Source of the DNA: Raskinella chloraquaticus (SeqCode)
GTDB lineage: Bacteria; Pseudomonadota; Alphaproteobacteria; Rhizobiales; UBA4765
Assembly: GCA_002365175.1 (NCBI GenBank)
Contig: DEZK01000036.1
Location: 62,001 to 126,000 of the forward strand
Length of the DNA: 64,000 bases
Direction: 5' to 3'
Each line of letters opens with the position of its first letter. The first letter of the stretch is position 1. The translations under genes and the position numbers were made by a program. Positions 35,140 through 46,329 of this stretch are shown here, piece by piece. The notes beneath the pieces were generated by a model, which did not search any database, was not told the DNA's origin, and saw only the letters and a program-made list of their open reading frames with translations.

Positions 35140-36363
35140 ATGCATGAGGATATGATCGTCAGCGTTGACATGGATGCATCGCCGGCCCGCCTGTCGGGCG
35201 CCGCGATCAAACCGTCGCTTGCCGGATGCGACCGCGACGGGCTGGCGGCGGCCTTGACATCGGTTGGCGTGCCGGCGCGCGCGCTGAAGATGCGGATCGA
35301 GCAGCTGTGGCACTGGATCTATCATCGCGGGGTCAGTGATTTTCTGGCCATGAGCAATGTCGCCAAGGATCTGCGTGTGGCGCTGGCAAATGCCTTTTCG
35401 CTGGCCCGCCCGCCGGTCGCGGTGCGCCAGGTGTCGGTCGATGGCACGCGCAAATGGCTGCTGCGCCTGCCGGGCCGTTTTGCCGGCGAGGTCGGCCATG
35501 ACATCGAATGCGTCTATATTCCCGAAGAGGGGCGAGGCACGCTGTGCGTTTCCTCGCAGGTGGGTTGCACGCTCACCTGCTCGTTTTGCCATACCGGCAC
35601 GCAGAAGCTGGTGCGCAATCTGACGGCGGCTGAAATCGTTACCCAGGTGATGGTCGCGCGCGATGATCTTCTCGACTGGCCCGGTCTTGTCGCTGGCGAT
35701 GAGGCGATCGTACCGCGTGATGGCGGGCGCTATATCACCAATATCGTGTTCATGGGGATGGGCGAGCCGCTCTATAATCTCGACGCGGTCAGCGAGGCGA
35801 TGGCGACCATCAGCGACGGAGAAGGTCTGTCGATCGGGCGGCGCCGGATCACGGTTTCAACCTCGGGCGTGGTGCCGATGATCCCGCGGCTTGGTGCGGA
35901 CACCGGCGCCATGCTGGCAATCTCTCTGCACGCAACCACCGACGAGGTGCGCGACCGGCTGGTCCCGCTCAACCGCAAATATCCGATCGCAGAGCTGCTG
36001 GCGGCCTGCGCTGCCTATCCCGGCGCCAGCAATGCCCGGCGCATCACGTATGAGTATGTGATGCTCAAGGATGTCAATGACAGCCCTGAGGATGCGCGGC
36101 GCTTGCTGCGGCTTCTTGACGGCATGCCGGCAAAAATCAACCTCATCCCCTTCAATCCATGGCCCGGCACGCTGCATCAGTGTTCCGATTGGCCAACCAT
36201 CGAGCGCTTCTCGGAAATCATATTCGCCGGCGGCTATGCCTCCCCCGTCCGCACGCCGCGCGGGCGCGATATTCTTGCGGCTTGTGGCCAATTGCGCTCA
36301 GAAACAGCGAAACTCAAGATTGCCGATCGGCATCAGCCGGTCAGCGCCACCAGCCTGTCGTGA
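35140..36363 (+). CDS. rlmN: Dual-specificity RNA methyltransferase RlmN (23S rRNA A2503 / tRNA A37)
   Basis: A 407-residue radical-SAM methyltransferase that makes 2-methyladenosine in 23S rRNA and in some tRNAs. The cluster motif is 'CTLTCSFCHTGTQ' (CxxxCxxC), followed by 'FMGMGEPLYNLD' and the C-terminal cysteine in 'GRDILAACGQL' needed for resolution. The ATG at 35140 has a GGCAGG just upstream; the ATG at 35152 is possible. It is followed after ten bases by a small membrane protein gene. Confidence 0.96.
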   Translation: MHEDMIVSVDMDASPARLSGAAIKPSLAGCDRDGLAAALTSVGVPARALKMRIEQLWHWIYHRGVSDFLAMSNVAKDLRVALANAFSLARPPVAVRQVSVDGTRKWLLRLPGRFAGEVGHDIECVYIPEEGRGTLCVSSQVGCTLTCSFCHTGTQKLVRNLTAAEIVTQVMVARDDLLDWPGLVAGDEAIVPRDGGRYITNIVFMGMGEPLYNLDAVSEAMATISDGEGLSIGRRRITVSTSGVVPMIPRLGADTGAMLAISLHATTDEVRDRLVPLNRKYPIAELLAACAAYPGASNARRITYEYVMLKDVNDSPEDARRLLRLLDGMPAKINLIPFNPWPGTLHQCSDWPTIERFSEIIFAGGYASPVRTPRGRDILAACGQLRSETAKLKIADRHQPVSATSLS

Positions 36364-36373
36364 GGGATTTGCC

Positions 36374-36841
36374 GTGATCCGCCACATCATCGCCATCCTG
36401 CTTGCCGGACTGATCGGACATGGTTTGTTGATAGGTGGCGTCCTGGGAGCGGGCGTGGGTGGAGCCTATGCGGCGTTCGCTGCAACCGCGATCCAGTTTG
36501 CGCTCGTCACGGCGGCTCTGGTGCAGGTCACCCCGGATGGGCTCACGCAAGCAGCACTTCTGGCGCTTGGACCGTTTTTTGCGCCGGTTCTGGCCGCAAT
36601 CACCCTGTTGGCTGTCCTGGCGATCATCGCGCGCCGGCGTGACATCCTGTTCCACATATTCGTTGCAGCATTTTTGACCGGCCTGCCGCTTGCGTTGCGG
36701 TTTGGACAGGCCAATCCCGGCGGGCCGGCGGTTGACCGCGATGATCTTGTACTGGTCGGCGCGGCAGGCGCGGTGGCGGGCCTCGTTTACTGGCTGATTG
36801 CCGGCCGGCGGATTGCCCGTCAGGCAGCGATCAGGGGATAG
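36374..36841 (+). CDS. Hypothetical membrane protein
   Basis: A 155-residue protein with four hydrophobic helices (about residues 4-25, 35-52, 60-85 and 90-107, with another near 128-143) and a final Arg-rich tail. It starts with GTG at 36374, six bases after GAGGGA. It is directly downstream of rlmN with a ten-base gap, so probably translated from the same message. I recognise no family. The 3' end overlaps thpR on the other strand by 22 bases. Confidence 0.75.
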   Translation: MIRHIIAILLAGLIGHGLLIGGVLGAGVGGAYAAFAATAIQFALVTAALVQVTPDGLTQAALLALGPFFAPVLAAITLLAVLAIIARRRDILFHIFVAAFLTGLPLALRFGQANPGGPAVDRDDLVLVGAAGAVAGLVYWLIAGRRIARQAAIRG

Positions 36842-37359
36842 GTTTCCTCAACGAGATAAGGTCCGCCGCCTACCGAGGCGCGCGAGGAAAACAGAACAAA
36901 GCGACCGATATCGAATGCTGGTAATGCCAAGGGGGAGTGCATGGCGATCCACTCGCTCACCTGCCATGGCCTGGTGTCACGCAGGCGGGCAAGCGTCACA
37001 TGCGGGTTAAATTTGCGCGGTTCCGGCGCGAGGCCCAGGCGGCGCATCAGGCGTTCCTGTTCCGCCTGCAGTTCGCTCAGCTCGCTTGAGGGCGCAACCG
37101 CCGCATAAAGCGAATGCGGTTTCTCCTTACCGAACCAGTCAAGGCCGGTCAGGCGCAGAGAAAAGGCCCGGCGATGGATCGAGGTCAGGAGATCGGCGAT
37201 ATCATCGGCAAGATGCGGGTCGATGTCGCCGATGAAGCGCAGCGTGACATGGAAATCGCTGGGCTCGATCCAGCGCGCACCTGGCAGGCCGCCACGCATG
37301 ATCGCCAGGCGCTGGGCGACAATTGAAGGGAATTCGAGCCCGGTGAACAGACGTGGCAA
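36820..37359 (-). CDS. thpR: RNA 2',3'-cyclic phosphodiesterase
   Basis: A 179-residue 2H phosphoesterase (LigT/ThpR) that hydrolyses 2',3'-cyclic ends of RNA to 2'-phosphates. Both HxTx motifs are present: 'HVTLRF' and 'HVTLAR', separated by the usual distance. The start is TTG at 37359: GGAGG lies five bases upstream and the protein then begins 'MPRLFTGLEFP', as the family does. A longer TTG start at 37374 would put the ribosome site inside the gene. Confidence 0.9.
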   Translation of the reverse strand: MPRLFTGLEFPSIVAQRLAIMRGGLPGARWIEPSDFHVTLRFIGDIDPHLADDIADLLTSIHRRAFSLRLTGLDWFGKEKPHSLYAAVAPSSELSELQAEQERLMRRLGLAPEPRKFNPHVTLARLRDTRPWQVSEWIAMHSPLALPAFDIGRFVLFSSRASVGGGPYLVEETYPLIAA

Positions 37360-37435
37360 GATACCCTCCTGCAAACGAATCGCACAATTTTCTTTTAATC
37401 CACGCTTGCCGCCGGTGGAAGATGGCGGCGCGGCA

Positions 37436-38104
37436 TCAGTTGCGTGTGAGCCTCAGGGCGGCAGCGCTCACAAAGGGTGCAAAAGCAAGGATAACGAGCG
37501 CCACCGCCGCAAGGAGCAATAAAGGCGCCCGCGCGCTGTTGCCTGTGCCGTCGGCCGAGGCTGCGGCGACGGCAAAGATCAGCAGTGGCAGGGCAAGCGG
37601 CAGGATGATGACGGCAAGCACAAGGCCGCCCCGGCGCAGCGACAAGGTCAGGGCGGCGCCGATGGAGCCAAGGCAGGTGAGAGCCGGCGTGCCGATGCAC
37701 AGCGTCAGCAGAAGGCGCGGCAGATATTGCCAGTCGAGCCCGAGCAGGATGGCGAGCAGGGGGGTGATGAGGATGAGCGGCAGGCCGGTTGTGAGCCAAT
37801 GCGCCAGGCATTTGACCATGACGACCGCCGTCAGAGGGGCTGGAGATGCCATCAGCAGGTCGAGCGTGCCGTCCTCCTCATCGGCGTGGAACAGGCGATC
37901 GAGGCCAAGCAGCGAGGCAAGAAGAACGCCGATCCACAGGATGGCTGGCGCCAGGCGCGACAGGAGTTTCTGATCAGGCCCGATAGCAAAGGGAATGATG
38001 CCGCACAAAACGAGAAAGAACAGGGCGCCCGTCAGCGATACGCCGCCGGAGCGGGCGGCGAGCAGAAGATCGCGACGAAACAGGGCAAGGAGGGCCGCAG
38101 TCAT
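37436..38104 (-). CDS. ccmB: Heme exporter protein B
   Basis: A 222-residue membrane subunit of the CcmAB ABC transporter of cytochrome c maturation system I, with six hydrophobic helices and the conserved 'RRDLLLAARSGG' and 'HADEEDGTLDLL' regions. Its start overlaps the ccmA stop (ATGA). CcmC, CcmD and CcmG genes, which often follow, are not here; the next gene is thpR. Confidence 0.94.
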   Translation of the reverse strand: MTAALLALFRRDLLLAARSGGVSLTGALFFLVLCGIIPFAIGPDQKLLSRLAPAILWIGVLLASLLGLDRLFHADEEDGTLDLLMASPAPLTAVVMVKCLAHWLTTGLPLILITPLLAILLGLDWQYLPRLLLTLCIGTPALTCLGSIGAALTLSLRRGGLVLAVIILPLALPLLIFAVAAASADGTGNSARAPLLLLAAVALVILAFAPFVSAAALRLTRN

Positions 38105-38703
38105 GGTGCGGCCAATGTGAGAGAAAGCGCGCCGGGGATGGCGAGCGCTTCGTGAGTGGTGGCAATCACCATGCCGCCTTCAGCGCGATGAGCGGCAATG
38201 ATCGTCTCGAAACGGTGCAGGGACGATGAATCAAGCGTTGCGGTTGGCTCATCGAGAAGCCAGAGGGTGCGCCGGGCAAGCAGCAGGCGGGTCAGCGCCA
38301 GGCGGCGCTTCTGTCCAGCGGAAAGATAGCGCGCCGGGGTGTCATGCAGGGCGGCAAGGTCGAGGGCTGCCAGAGCCGCGGCGAGGCGCTCCTCGCTGTT
38401 GTCCGGGGCGCCGAGGAGTTGCGAGAAGAAGCGCAGGTGCTCGGCCACCGTCATCGCCGGCTTCACCGCATCGCTGTGGGCGACGTAATGGCTGGCGCGC
38501 GCCGACAGGCGTTCCTCGCCGATCAACGCCTTGCCGGATTGCGCTTCATCAAGGCCGGCAAGGATGCGCAGCAAAGATGATTTGCCAGCACCATTGGCGC
38601 CGCGCACCAGTAGCCCCTCGCCCTTGTCGAGGGCGAAGGAGAGGCCGGCGAAGACAGGGCGGCCGGCACGCACGCAGGCAAGTTCACTGACCTCAAGGCG
38701 CAT
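38101..38703 (-). CDS. ccmA: Cytochrome c biogenesis ATP-binding export protein
   Basis: A 200-residue ABC ATPase that powers release of the heme chaperone CcmE. Walker A is 'GANGAGKSSLL', the signature 'YLSAGQKRRLALTRLLL', and Walker B 'LWLLDEPTATLD'. The start at 38703 gives the standard length; the open frame runs upstream but without homology. It is divergent from acnA, an arrangement common in related genomes. Confidence 0.95.
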   Translation of the reverse strand: MRLEVSELACVRAGRPVFAGLSFALDKGEGLLVRGANGAGKSSLLRILAGLDEAQSGKALIGEERLSARASHYVAHSDAVKPAMTVAEHLRFFSQLLGAPDNSEERLAAALAALDLAALHDTPARYLSAGQKRRLALTRLLLARRTLWLLDEPTATLDSSSLHRFETIIAAHRAEGGMVIATTHEALAIPGALSLTLAAP

Positions 38704-38963
38704 GACGCACTCATGCGCGAGGCTGGCTGCGATGGCAATCCTTGGAAATCTTTTATACGTGCGTGCACCATCTTCCGCGTGTGTGTTTTCTGGAGTAATG
38801 CAGACGAGTTGATCAACGAGTTCGATCGGATTCTCTGGTGTCATTGGCGCAGTGCCAACCAACATGAAATCAGATCATTCGTCTGAACGTATCGTCTGCC
38901 TTACAGGGGGCAACCGGCGGCGCACCGCTCGGCCGAACGTCAGACCAGCCGGGGACGGATAAG

Positions 38964-41681
<2,718 letters not shown>

Positions 41682-41740
41682 GATCAGGGGCAGACATACG
41701 GCTCTCACCGTCAGTTGAATTCCTAGTGACGACAATTGCG

Positions 41741-41786
41741 CGTAGGGTCATGGCATCGCTTGCTGGAAACGATCCATGACCCTACG
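41741..41786 (+). promoter_or_regulatory. Inverted repeat that would occlude the DUF1223 start codon
   Basis: A perfect 13-bp inverted repeat: CGTAGGGTCATGG at 41741-41753 and CCATGACCCTACG at 41774-41786. The start codon ATG (41776-41778) and the next codons lie in the second arm, and the likely ribosome binding site GGAAAC (41765-41770) lies in the 20-nt loop. In RNA this makes a very stable hairpin hiding the start. It could alternatively be a DNA operator. Confidence 0.7.
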
Positions 41787-42516
41787 ACGCTTTTTGCCGA
41801 ACATGTTTGCTGCCCTTGCATTGGCCACGCCGGTTGCAGCGGCTGATCAGCCGCGCGCCGTGATTGAAATGTTCACCTCGCAAGGTTGCAATTCCTGTCC
41901 GCCGGCCGACCGCCTGGTGGGCGAGATGGTGAATGATCCGAGCATCATCGTGCTGTCCTACTCGGTCACTTACTGGGATTATCTGGGCTGGCGCGATACG
42001 CTGGCGCTGCCTGAAAACACGCAACGCCAGCGTGCCTATGCGCTGGGCCGGGGAGATCGGCAGGTCTATACTCCGCAGGCAGTGGTCGATGGCGTCTTCC
42101 ACGCCGTTGGTTCCGACCGTCGCGATATCGAGGCGAAGGCCGTGCGTGCGCGCAATGGTCGTGGTGACGGCGCGCCTCTCAGCGTGCCTGTGACGGTGTC
42201 CAAGGATGGTTCGACGATGACAGTCAGCATCGGAACCGGCAGCGAGAAAGCGCCAGGCGATTGCCGGGTGAGTCTTGTCGAATTCGACAAAGAGCAGACG
42301 GTCGCCATCGGGCGCGGCGAAAATCGTGGCGAGACGATCACTTATCATAATGTCGTGCGCACCAGTCGTGAGATCGGGCGGTGGAACGGCGGCGCGTTGA
42401 AACTGCCAGTTGATGCAAAAACCGACGATCCCAACAAGGGTGTCGTGATTCTGGTTCAGCAGATGTCCAGCGGGTCGAACCCCGGCGTCATCATCGGGGC
42501 AACCCAGATCCGCTGA
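41776..42516 (+). CDS. DUF1223 domain-containing exported thioredoxin-like protein
   Basis: A 246-residue protein of the DUF1223 family. Residues 1-22 are a signal peptide ('MTLRRFLPNMFAALALATPV' then AAAD). The thioredoxin-like start is 'AVIEMFTSQGCNSCPPADRL' with a CNSC active-site-like motif; 'YWDYLGWRDTLA' and 'YTPQAVVDG' follow, as usual. It is probably periplasmic and redox-linked. It follows acnA by 94 bases, the common order in this group. Its start is inside a 13-bp inverted repeat, suggesting translational control. Confidence 0.9.
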   Translation: MTLRRFLPNMFAALALATPVAAADQPRAVIEMFTSQGCNSCPPADRLVGEMVNDPSIIVLSYSVTYWDYLGWRDTLALPENTQRQRAYALGRGDRQVYTPQAVVDGVFHAVGSDRRDIEAKAVRARNGRGDGAPLSVPVTVSKDGSTMTVSIGTGSEKAPGDCRVSLVEFDKEQTVAIGRGENRGETITYHNVVRTSREIGRWNGGALKLPVDAKTDDPNKGVVILVQQMSSGSNPGVIIGATQIR

Positions 42517-42526
42517 TCAGCTGTCC

Positions 42527-42546
42527 GCGCGCTGCATTGAGCGCGC
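42527..42546. terminator. Possible bidirectional terminator hairpin
   Basis: GCGCGCT at 42527-42533 pairs with AGCGCGC at 42540-42546 around a 6-nt loop, in the 53-base gap between two convergent genes. There is no good T run on either side, so the terminator role is inferred from position and stem strength. Confidence 0.4.
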
Positions 42547-42569
42547 TTCCCAGCGCTCTGTTGCTTGCC

Positions 42570-44765
42570 TCAGGCTGACAAGCCCTTGTCGAACGGCAGC
42601 ATGCGCACGCGCTTGCCGATGGCCGCTGCCACGGCGTTGGCAAGCGCCGGGCCGACAGGCGGCACGCCGGGCTCGCCGATGCCGCTGGGTGAGCGGGTCG
42701 AGGGCAGGATGTGCACCTCCACAATGGGCATTTCGTCGAAACGCAACACCTGATAGCTGTCGAAATTACCCTGGTCGACGATACCCTTGGTGAGGGTGAT
42801 CTGCGAATGCAGGATGGCGCCAAGGCCAAAACCGACGCCGCCTTCGATCTGGGCACGGATGACGTCGGGATTGATTGCAATACCGCAATCGACGGCCGCA
42901 ACCACGCGTTCAACCTTGATGTTGGCAGGGCCCGTGGCGGTGATTTCGATGACCATCCCCACCACCGTGCCGAACGATTTATGGACGGCAACACCGCGAA
43001 AGCGCCCCAGCGGCAGGGGTTCATCCCACTTCGCCTTGGCTGCGACCGCTTCAAGGACAGAGCGTTCGCGGGAATTGTTCGCCAGGTGCTTGAGGCGGAA
43101 GGCAACCGGGTCCTGGCCAGCGAGTACAGCCAGTTCGTCCATCGCGGTTTCAACCGCATAGGCGGTGTGCGTATGTCCGACCGAGCGCCACCACAAGACG
43201 GGAACACCGGCGCGCATATTGGTGACCTCGACCTGCAGATCGGGTACGGCGTAGGGCATGTCGGCGGCACCCTCAACCGAGGTCGGATCGATACCACCAC
43301 TGACAAGGCTCGTCTCGAACGCCGTGCCGATGGCGATTGACTGGCCAACGATGTGGTGATGCCAGGCGGAAATACGCCCGTCGGGACCAAGGCTGGCGCG
43401 AAGCTTGTGGACATAGAGCGGGCGGTAGCGACCGCCGCGCATATCGTCTTCTCTCGTCCACAGCAGCTTGACCGGCGCCGTCCAGCCGATTGCCTTGGCA
43501 ATCTCGGTTGCCTCCGCGATCACATCGCCATCGGCAACGGCGCGCCGACCAAAGCCACCGCCCGTCGGCATGACGTTCATTTTGACACGATCAGGCGTCA
43601 GCCCGGCGATCTGGGCGGCGATCGCCTGATAGAAATCGGGCAGCTGATGGCCGCCCCAGATCTCAAGCGAATCGCCCTTGCGCTCAACGACCGCATCGAG
43701 CGGTTCCAGTGCCGCATGGGCGAGGTAGGGAAACTCGAATGATACATCAATGGCCTTGCTGGCACGCGCCAGTGCTCCTGCAACGTCACCGCGCTTGGCG
43801 GCGATTGTCCCCGGCACAGCCAGTGCCCGGCGATACGCCTCAACGAGTTCGTCACTGCCGCGCTGCTCCGCCCGGGTTTCGTCCCAGTCGATTTTCAGCG
43901 CTTCGCGCCCCTTGATGGCGGCATAGGTGTTGCGGGCAACAATGGCAACGCCGCGGGCGATGGTGATGACATCGACGACGCCCGCCACCTTGCGCGCGGC
44001 GGTGGCGTCAACGCTTTTCACCTTGCCGCCAAAACGCGGCGGGTGAGCGACCACCGCGTACAGCATGCCGGGACGGCGGATATCGATGGTGAAATTGAAC
44101 GCGCCTGTGACCTTGTCGCGCCCGGCCACGCGCTGCGTGTTGTCAGCGCCGATCTGCGTCCACTCTGCGGGTGCCTTCAACGTCACCTCGGTGGGGACGG
44201 TGAGATTCGAGGCTGCTTCAGCCATCTCGCCAAAGGTCGCGCGCTTGCCGGAGGCGTGAACGAGGCTGCCGGCCTCCGTCGTCACCTCGGTTGCGGCAAC
44301 CCCCCAGCTTTTGGCGGCAGCGGCGATCAGCATGGTGCGCGCAGTGGCACCGGCACGGCGGTAGCGCTCCCATGATGACGGCGTCGCGGATGAGCCGCCG
44401 GTCAGCTGAAAGGCGCCGCCGACCGTGACATTGCCGTAAAGGCGTGGATTGCCGGCGGCTCCCTCGACCTTGATGTCGGCCACTGGAACGCCGAGTTCCT
44501 CGGCCACGAGCGTGGCAATGCCGTGATAGATCCCCTGCCCCATATCCATATGAGCGCTGAGAACGGTGACGGTGTTGTTGCGATCAATGAACAGGTAGCC
44601 GGCGAAGGGCGATGGGGTGCGCTGCGGCTCGGCGTGGGCGCGCCCGCCAGCAAGCGATTCTGGCAAGGCAAAGCCCAGCGCCAGCCCGCTGCTGCCGCCG
44701 AGCGTTGCCATAAGGAAGCCGCGGCGGCTCGGAGGCGCGGCTCGCGAGGTGAGGAGGTGGAGCAT
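42570..44765 (-). CDS. Molybdopterin-binding subunit of a xanthine dehydrogenase-family oxidoreductase (IorB-like)
   Basis: A 731-residue large subunit of a two-component molybdenum hydroxylase (isoquinoline 1-oxidoreductase/aldehyde dehydrogenase type). It has a Tat-type signal 'SRRGFLMATLGG' near residues 14-25. Moco-binding regions include 'GQGIYHGIATLVAEELG', 'GGAFQLTGGSS', 'PTGGGFGRRAVADGD' and, near the end, the catalytic glutamate in 'GIGEPGVPPVGPALANA'. It starts at ATG 44765 with GGGAG upstream. The [2Fe-2S] subunit gene lies 13 bases upstream. No FAD subunit is present, so electrons probably go to a cytochrome. Confidence 0.9.
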   Translation of the reverse strand: MLHLLTSRAAPPSRRGFLMATLGGSSGLALGFALPESLAGGRAHAEPQRTPSPFAGYLFIDRNNTVTVLSAHMDMGQGIYHGIATLVAEELGVPVADIKVEGAAGNPRLYGNVTVGGAFQLTGGSSATPSSWERYRRAGATARTMLIAAAAKSWGVAATEVTTEAGSLVHASGKRATFGEMAEAASNLTVPTEVTLKAPAEWTQIGADNTQRVAGRDKVTGAFNFTIDIRRPGMLYAVVAHPPRFGGKVKSVDATAARKVAGVVDVITIARGVAIVARNTYAAIKGREALKIDWDETRAEQRGSDELVEAYRRALAVPGTIAAKRGDVAGALARASKAIDVSFEFPYLAHAALEPLDAVVERKGDSLEIWGGHQLPDFYQAIAAQIAGLTPDRVKMNVMPTGGGFGRRAVADGDVIAEATEIAKAIGWTAPVKLLWTREDDMRGGRYRPLYVHKLRASLGPDGRISAWHHHIVGQSIAIGTAFETSLVSGGIDPTSVEGAADMPYAVPDLQVEVTNMRAGVPVLWWRSVGHTHTAYAVETAMDELAVLAGQDPVAFRLKHLANNSRERSVLEAVAAKAKWDEPLPLGRFRGVAVHKSFGTVVGMVIEITATGPANIKVERVVAAVDCGIAINPDVIRAQIEGGVGFGLGAILHSQITLTKGIVDQGNFDSYQVLRFDEMPIVEVHILPSTRSPSGIGEPGVPPVGPALANAVAAAIGKRVRMLPFDKGLSA

Positions 44766-44778
44766 CGTCAAATCTCCC

Positions 44779-45234
44779 TCAGGCGAGTGCCCTGGCGGCG
44801 TCGTGGATGGCGGTGCGGATACGGGCATAAGTGGCGCAGCGGCAGAGATTGCCAGCCATGGCGGCATCAATGTCAGCGTCGCTGGGTGTCTTGTTCTCGC
44901 TCAGCAAAGCCATTGCCGCCATCACCTGACCCGACTGGCAATAACCGCATTGCGGCACGGCAAGCTTGGTCCATGCCTCCTGGACGGCTGCTGCGACCGG
45001 GCCGGTGATGGCCTCGATGGTCGTCACCTCGGCGCTGCCGAGGCTCGACAGTGGCGTCTGGCAGGAGCGGGTAGGCACGCCGTCGACATGGACGGTGCAG
45101 GCGCCACACTGGGCGATGCCGCAGCCAAACTTCGTCCCCGTCAGGCCGATGAGATCGCGGATCGCCCATAGCAGCGGCATGCCAGGATCAGCATCGAGGG
45201 TTTGTTGCCGGCCGTTGAGCTTGATGGTGATCAT
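44779..45234 (-). CDS. [2Fe-2S]-binding subunit of the molybdenum hydroxylase (IorA-like)
   Basis: A 151-residue small subunit with an N-terminal plant-type [2Fe-2S] site ('TGTKFGCGIAQCGACTVHVD' plus 'RSCQTPL') and a C-terminal four-helix [2Fe-2S] site ('PQCGYCQSGQVMAAMALL' and 'NLCRCATYARIR'). It transfers electrons from the molybdenum centre. The start at 45234 gives the standard 'MITIKLNG' beginning. It has no signal peptide and would be exported with the Tat-tagged large subunit. Confidence 0.93.
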   Translation of the reverse strand: MITIKLNGRQQTLDADPGMPLLWAIRDLIGLTGTKFGCGIAQCGACTVHVDGVPTRSCQTPLSSLGSAEVTTIEAITGPVAAAVQEAWTKLAVPQCGYCQSGQVMAAMALLSENKTPSDADIDAAMAGNLCRCATYARIRTAIHDAARALA

Positions 45235-45327
45235 GGGCAGCTCCGGTGATGCGCGGTGACAGGCTCGGGTGAAGTATTGATACGCCCACACTCCACCCGC
45301 TTCATGACATTTTTTCGACGCCGCGTC

Positions 45328-46329
45328 CTATGCCTGATTGAGATGACAGGCAGAGAGGCGACCGGGCGCGATCTCGCTCAGACGTGGGGCTTCCTCACGA
45401 CAGCGTGCCATGACGTGCGGGCAGCGCGGATGGAAATGACAGCCGCGAGGCGGATTGAGCGGCGAGGGAATTTCACCCTCGATGGCGGCAAAGGCACGCT
45501 TGCGGTCCTCAAGGCGCGGCGCGCCGGCCAGAAGAGCAATCGTGTAGGGGTGATTGGGAGCGGCGAACAGAGCGCTGGTCGGCGCGCTTTCAACGACACG
45601 CCCGAGATACATCACCACCACGCGGTCAGCGATGAAGCGAACGATACCAAGATCATGGCTGATGAAGAGATAGGTCAGATCGCGCTTCTGGCGCAATTCA
45701 TCGAAGAGATTGATGATCTGCGCACGGATCGACACATCGAGTGCTGCAACCGCCTCATCGGCGATGATGCATTGCGGGCGGACCGCAAGTGCCCGGGCGA
45801 TACCGATACGCTGGCGCTGGCCACCGGAGAACTGGTGCGGATAGCGCTGCTTCATCGCCGGATCAAGCCCGACATCGCGCAGGATCGTGTCGATATAATC
45901 GCCGAGTTCGGCGCGCGTCACCTGGCCGTGGACAAGCGGGGCTTCGCCGATGATATCGGCGACCCGCATGCGCGGATTGAGGGATGATGCCGGGTCCTGA
46001 AAGACCATCTGCACGGCAAGCTTGACAGAGCGGCGCTCGGTCCCGGTCAGGCGATCGCGGTCCGCGCCCTGCCACAGGATACGGCCGCCGGAGGCTGGCA
46101 TGATACCCGCCAGGATGCGGCCGAGCGTTGATTTGCCGCAGCCCGATTCACCCACAACGCCCAGAACCTCGCCGCGCATGACGGCGAGGCTGACGCCATC
46201 AAGCGCATGGACGGTTTCATTGCCAAGCGCAGCGCCGAGCCTGGCTGCCAGGCGTCCGGCGAAATCAAGCCGGCGCTCAAATCGCTTGTCGATGCGCTCA
46301 GCGGCAAGAAGCGGCGTTGCCTCCATCAC
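45328..46329 (-). CDS. Peptide/nickel-type ABC transporter ATP-binding protein (DppF-like)
   Basis: A 333-residue ATPase with Walker A 'GESGCGKSTLGRIL', signature 'FSGGQRQRIGIARAL' and Walker B 'IIADEAVAALD' (Glu-Ala where Glu-Pro is usual). The C-terminal 'GCHFHPRCPHVMARCREEAP' is the oligopeptide-transporter extension with its cysteines. It overlaps the preceding ATPase gene by four bases (ATGA) and closes the operon. Confidence 0.92.
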   Translation of the reverse strand: MMEATPLLAAERIDKRFERRLDFAGRLAARLGAALGNETVHALDGVSLAVMRGEVLGVVGESGCGKSTLGRILAGIMPASGGRILWQGADRDRLTGTERRSVKLAVQMVFQDPASSLNPRMRVADIIGEAPLVHGQVTRAELGDYIDTILRDVGLDPAMKQRYPHQFSGGQRQRIGIARALAVRPQCIIADEAVAALDVSIRAQIINLFDELRQKRDLTYLFISHDLGIVRFIADRVVVMYLGRVVESAPTSALFAAPNHPYTIALLAGAPRLEDRKRAFAAIEGEIPSPLNPPRGCHFHPRCPHVMARCREEAPRLSEIAPGRLSACHLNQA

